NCBI RefSeq assembly: GCF_004349265.1
Contig: NZ_SMFL01000003.1
Coordinates: forward strand, 682,001-746,000
DNA from: Dyadobacter psychrotolerans
GTDB taxonomy: Bacteria > Bacteroidota > Bacteroidia > Cytophagales > Spirosomataceae
Reading direction: 5' to 3'
DNA: 64,000 nucleotides
Part shown: positions 62,169 through 64,000 of the stretch, piece after piece
How positions within the stretch are numbered: position 1 is the first letter of the stretch
Layout of the letters: the number at the start of each line of letters is the position of its first letter
Translations under genes and position numbers: made by a program
The notes under the pieces: model-generated
The model's input: only the letters and a program-made list of their open reading frames with translations
Database searches by the model: none
Told to the model about the DNA's origin: nothing

Positions 62169-62582
62169 ATGAAAGAAAAAGGAAGAATCAGCAATCTTGA
62201 AGAAGTGGTTACCGAAGTTTTAATTCGCCTGGACCGTCTGGAACATGGACAGAAAGAACTTATTTCTGGCCAGTCCGAACTCATGGAAGGCCAGGCCAGG
62301 CAGGAAAAACGGATGGACACCCTTGAGATACAAATGCTTGAACTTGCCAGGAATCAAATCCAGCTTAGTGACAGGCAAAGTGATTTGCAAAACAGCATGA
62401 TTGACCTGATACAGATTGTCAAACAAAATTCACTTGATATAGAGGATATTAAATCTACTATGTCTACCAAAGAAGGTCTGAACAATTTATTTGAAGCCAT
62501 GATGAACCGATTTGACAAGGCGGATATCAGAATGGACTCGATGCAGGAAGAGATTAATCAGTTAAAAAGCAGGCTCCATTAG
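62169..62582 (+). CDS. Coiled-coil protein of unknown function
   Basis: 137 residues with no signal peptide or membrane segment. Almost the whole length has heptad spacing (EEVVTEVLIRLDRLEHGQ, then repeated (E/S)GQ units, LEIQMLELARNQIQLSDRQ, and MDSMQEEINQLKSRL). The N-terminal HGQKELISGQSELMEGQARQ has a 7-residue GQ repeat. I do not recognise a family. It lies 202 bases from the divergent BlaI-like gene and 109 before ispF. Confidence 0.6.
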   Translation: MKEKGRISNLEEVVTEVLIRLDRLEHGQKELISGQSELMEGQARQEKRMDTLEIQMLELARNQIQLSDRQSDLQNSMIDLIQIVKQNSLDIEDIKSTMSTKEGLNNLFEAMMNRFDKADIRMDSMQEEINQLKSRLH

Positions 62583-62691
62583 ACTATCTGGTTGCTTACG
62601 GACGCCATTAACTTCACATTTACCTCCGGACTTGCCATTTTAACATACAATCGCCAACTTGCGGATCAGGTTTTCATTTTAAAATTCAGAC

Positions 62692-63192
62692 ATGTTTCCC
62701 TTCCGCATCGGACAAGGCTACGACGTACATCAAATGGTAGAAGGCCGGCCTTTTTGGCTTGGCGGCATTTTAATTCCCCACACACACGGCGCAAAAGGGC
62801 ACTCGGATGCCGATGTGGTTTGCCATGTACTTTGTGACGCGCTGCTCGGAGCTGCCAACATGCGTAACATCGGTTATCATTTTTCAGATAAAGATCCGCA
62901 GTGGAAAGGTGTCGACAGTAAACTACTTCTTACAAAAGTATTGGAAATGGTTCGTGAAAAAGGTTTTGAGGTGGGCAATGTGGATGTTACCATTGTTTTG
63001 CAAAACCCGAAACTAAACCCGCACATTCCGGAAATGAAAACCTGTCTTTCACAGGTCATGCATGTCTTAGAAGACGATATTTCGATTAAGGCTACAACCT
63101 CAGAGCACCTGGGTTTTGTTGGCCGGGAAGAAGGAATTGCTGCCCACTGCGTTGCACTTATTTACAAACCTGGCGCATCTTTCCAAAAATGA
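62692..63192 (+). CDS. ispF: 2-C-methyl-D-erythritol 2,4-cyclodiphosphate synthase
   Basis: 166-residue IspF, which cyclises CDP-methylerythritol phosphate in the non-mevalonate isoprenoid pathway. Zinc ligands are Asp11, His13 and His45 (RIGQGYDVHQM, SDADVVCHVLCDALLGAA). FSDKDPQWKGVDS, DVTIVLQNPKLNPHI and KATTSEHLGFVGREEGIAAH are conserved. Length is normal. It is 29 bases before the amidohydrolase start. Confidence 0.96.
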   Translation: MFPFRIGQGYDVHQMVEGRPFWLGGILIPHTHGAKGHSDADVVCHVLCDALLGAANMRNIGYHFSDKDPQWKGVDSKLLLTKVLEMVREKGFEVGNVDVTIVLQNPKLNPHIPEMKTCLSQVMHVLEDDISIKATTSEHLGFVGREEGIAAHCVALIYKPGASFQK

Positions 63193-63221
63193 CCCTGATT
63201 GTACACTCTTAACAACCATAG

Positions 63222-64000
63222 ATGAAACGTTTACTTCTACCCGTATTTGCCCTGATACTTGGTGCAGCCGCTCATGTCTTTGCTCAGGATCCGTCCACAA
63301 TAACACAGCCGCTTGGTTTCGAGGAGTATGACCCTATTTCAACTTTAAAGGTTGAGGAACATCCTTTAAGGAGAGCAAAGTTTCCATTTATAGATGTGCA
63401 CAATCATCAGTATCAGATGCCAACGCAGGATTTGAAAGGTCTGGTTGCCATTATGGATAGCCTGAATATGGGAATTATGGTCAATCTGAGCGGACGTGGC
63501 GGAAGTCAGGAGTGGAGCGAGGGAACGGCTACTTTAAAAGGTTCATTGGAAAATGTTGCCAAAAACGAACCAAAACGAATTGCCATTTTCACAAACCTTC
63601 AGTTTAAAGGTTTTGGAGAAAAAGACTGGACGTCAAAAGCAGTAAAACAACTGGAAGATGATGTAAAAATGGGAGCCAAAGGACTTAAAATTTACAAAAG
63701 TCTTGGTTTCAGCGGGATTAAAGATGACAAAGGAAACCGCGTTGCCGTGAGTGATCCGCGGTTGCAGCCGATCTGGCAAAAGTGCGGACAGCTTGGCGTT
63801 CCCGTTTTGATACATACGGCCGATGTACCTTCTTTCTGGGACCCGATGGACCGTTACAACGAACGCTGGCTGGAACTAAAAACACATCCCGGCCGTCGCC
63901 GCAGCTTGAATGATCCGGTTTCTTTCGATTCTCTGATAGCAGAACAACATCATGTTTTCAGAATTAATCCAAAAACGACTTTTATCAATGCACACATGGG
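63222..64000 (+). CDS. Amidohydrolase family protein, exported (3'-truncated)
   Basis: First 259 codons of a gene cut by the window end. A signal peptide (MKRLLLPVFALILGAAAHVFAQ) precedes an amidohydrolase-2-type TIM barrel: FPFIDVHNHQYQM (the HxH metal motif), KMGAKGLKIYKSLGF (Lys of the barrel) and VPVLIHTADVPSFWD (His). Homologues hydrolyse or decarboxylate small aromatic or cyclic substrates; the substrate here is unknown. Export to the periplasm is less usual for the family. Confidence 0.85.
   Translation, partial: MKRLLLPVFALILGAAAHVFAQDPSTITQPLGFEEYDPISTLKVEEHPLRRAKFPFIDVHNHQYQMPTQDLKGLVAIMDSLNMGIMVNLSGRGGSQEWSEGTATLKGSLENVAKNEPKRIAIFTNLQFKGFGEKDWTSKAVKQLEDDVKMGAKGLKIYKSLGFSGIKDDKGNRVAVSDPRLQPIWQKCGQLGVPVLIHTADVPSFWDPMDRYNERWLELKTHPGRRRSLNDPVSFDSLIAEQHHVFRINPKTTFINAHM

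Noticed and set aside
1..64000. tRNA, rRNA, riboswitch, insertion sequence or prophage
   Set aside because: I looked for cloverleaf-like stretches, transposase or integrase motifs, an FMN element upstream of ribE and terminal inverted repeats, and found none I could support by eye; a covariance-model scan would be needed to exclude small RNAs.

Overview
The window looks like a chromosomal segment of a Bacteroidota bacterium of the order Cytophagales, probably close to Dyadobacter/Spirosomaceae. This is an inference from gene content: a gldKLMN-porP type IX secretion block, a protein with a T9SS sorting domain, DUF4271, DUF3109 and DUF4230 proteins, a split transketolase, TAnnTTTG-type -7 boxes and few Shine-Dalgarno sequences. 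I see no rRNA, tRNA, CRISPR array, insertion sequence, integrase or prophage gene. Nearly all the DNA is coding and most genes are intact; two are cut by the window ends.

Layout. 1-3.3 kb: the end of an ebo cassette (eboD partial, eboE, eboF). 3.4-8.5 kb: a PQQ-type sugar dehydrogenase lipoprotein, a carboxynorspermidine/saccharopine dehydrogenase, miaA, a DUF4230 protein and a collagen-like lipoprotein. 8.7-14.9 kb (minus): gldN, gldM, gldL, gldK and porP/sprF, with a strong terminator between gldK and gldL. 15-18 kb (minus): hemD, DUF4271, sucD. 18-25.5 kb: an orphan membrane protein, azurin, a TlpA-like thioredoxin, a TPR protein, an exported superoxide dismutase, recR, clpS, an SSS symporter and a small secreted protein. 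25.5-32.6 kb (minus): an alkyltransferase-like protein, a DUF3109 protein, a LysM lytic transglycosylase, an O-methyltransferase, rfbA, rfbB and galE. 32.8-41.8 kb: a SirB1-like protein, a phosphopantetheinyl transferase, a WD40 protein, DivIVA-folB, a rhodanese, a T9SS cargo/PASTA pair, ribE and hisB. 41.9-44.9 kb: a 34-codon membrane peptide gene and a carbonic anhydrase-SulP transporter pair. 45-49.2 kb (minus): an ECF sigma/membrane regulator/Spy-like trio, the two transketolase halves and bcp. 49.2-52.7 kb: an M23 peptidase, an FAH-family enzyme and an NlpC/P60 lipoprotein.

The most unusual locus is 52.77-55.7 kb. Two translationally coupled genes encode a polytopic membrane protein and an exported two-TM protein. 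The membrane protein carries two copies of a D-x2-W-H ... S-P-P-H motif. The first copy has exactly the D-x3-H-x12-H spacing of the copper ligands in PmoC/AmoC of copper membrane monooxygenases. The partner is predicted to start with His once processed, and has two H-x(12-13)-H-x-H-P units. I read this as a possible uncharacterised copper-binding membrane complex; it is a hypothesis, not a demonstrated enzyme.

55.7-64 kb: a HAD hydrolase whose stop codon lies in a G-quadruplex-capable repeat, a degenerate sigma/anti-sigma-like pair, an MBL-fold hydrolase, Dps, a BlaR1-like/BlaI-like pair with two clear operator dyads, a coiled-coil protein, ispF and the start of an amidohydrolase. Where an upstream TTG/GTG could extend a frame, I chose the start from the family's usual N-terminus or a signal peptide.
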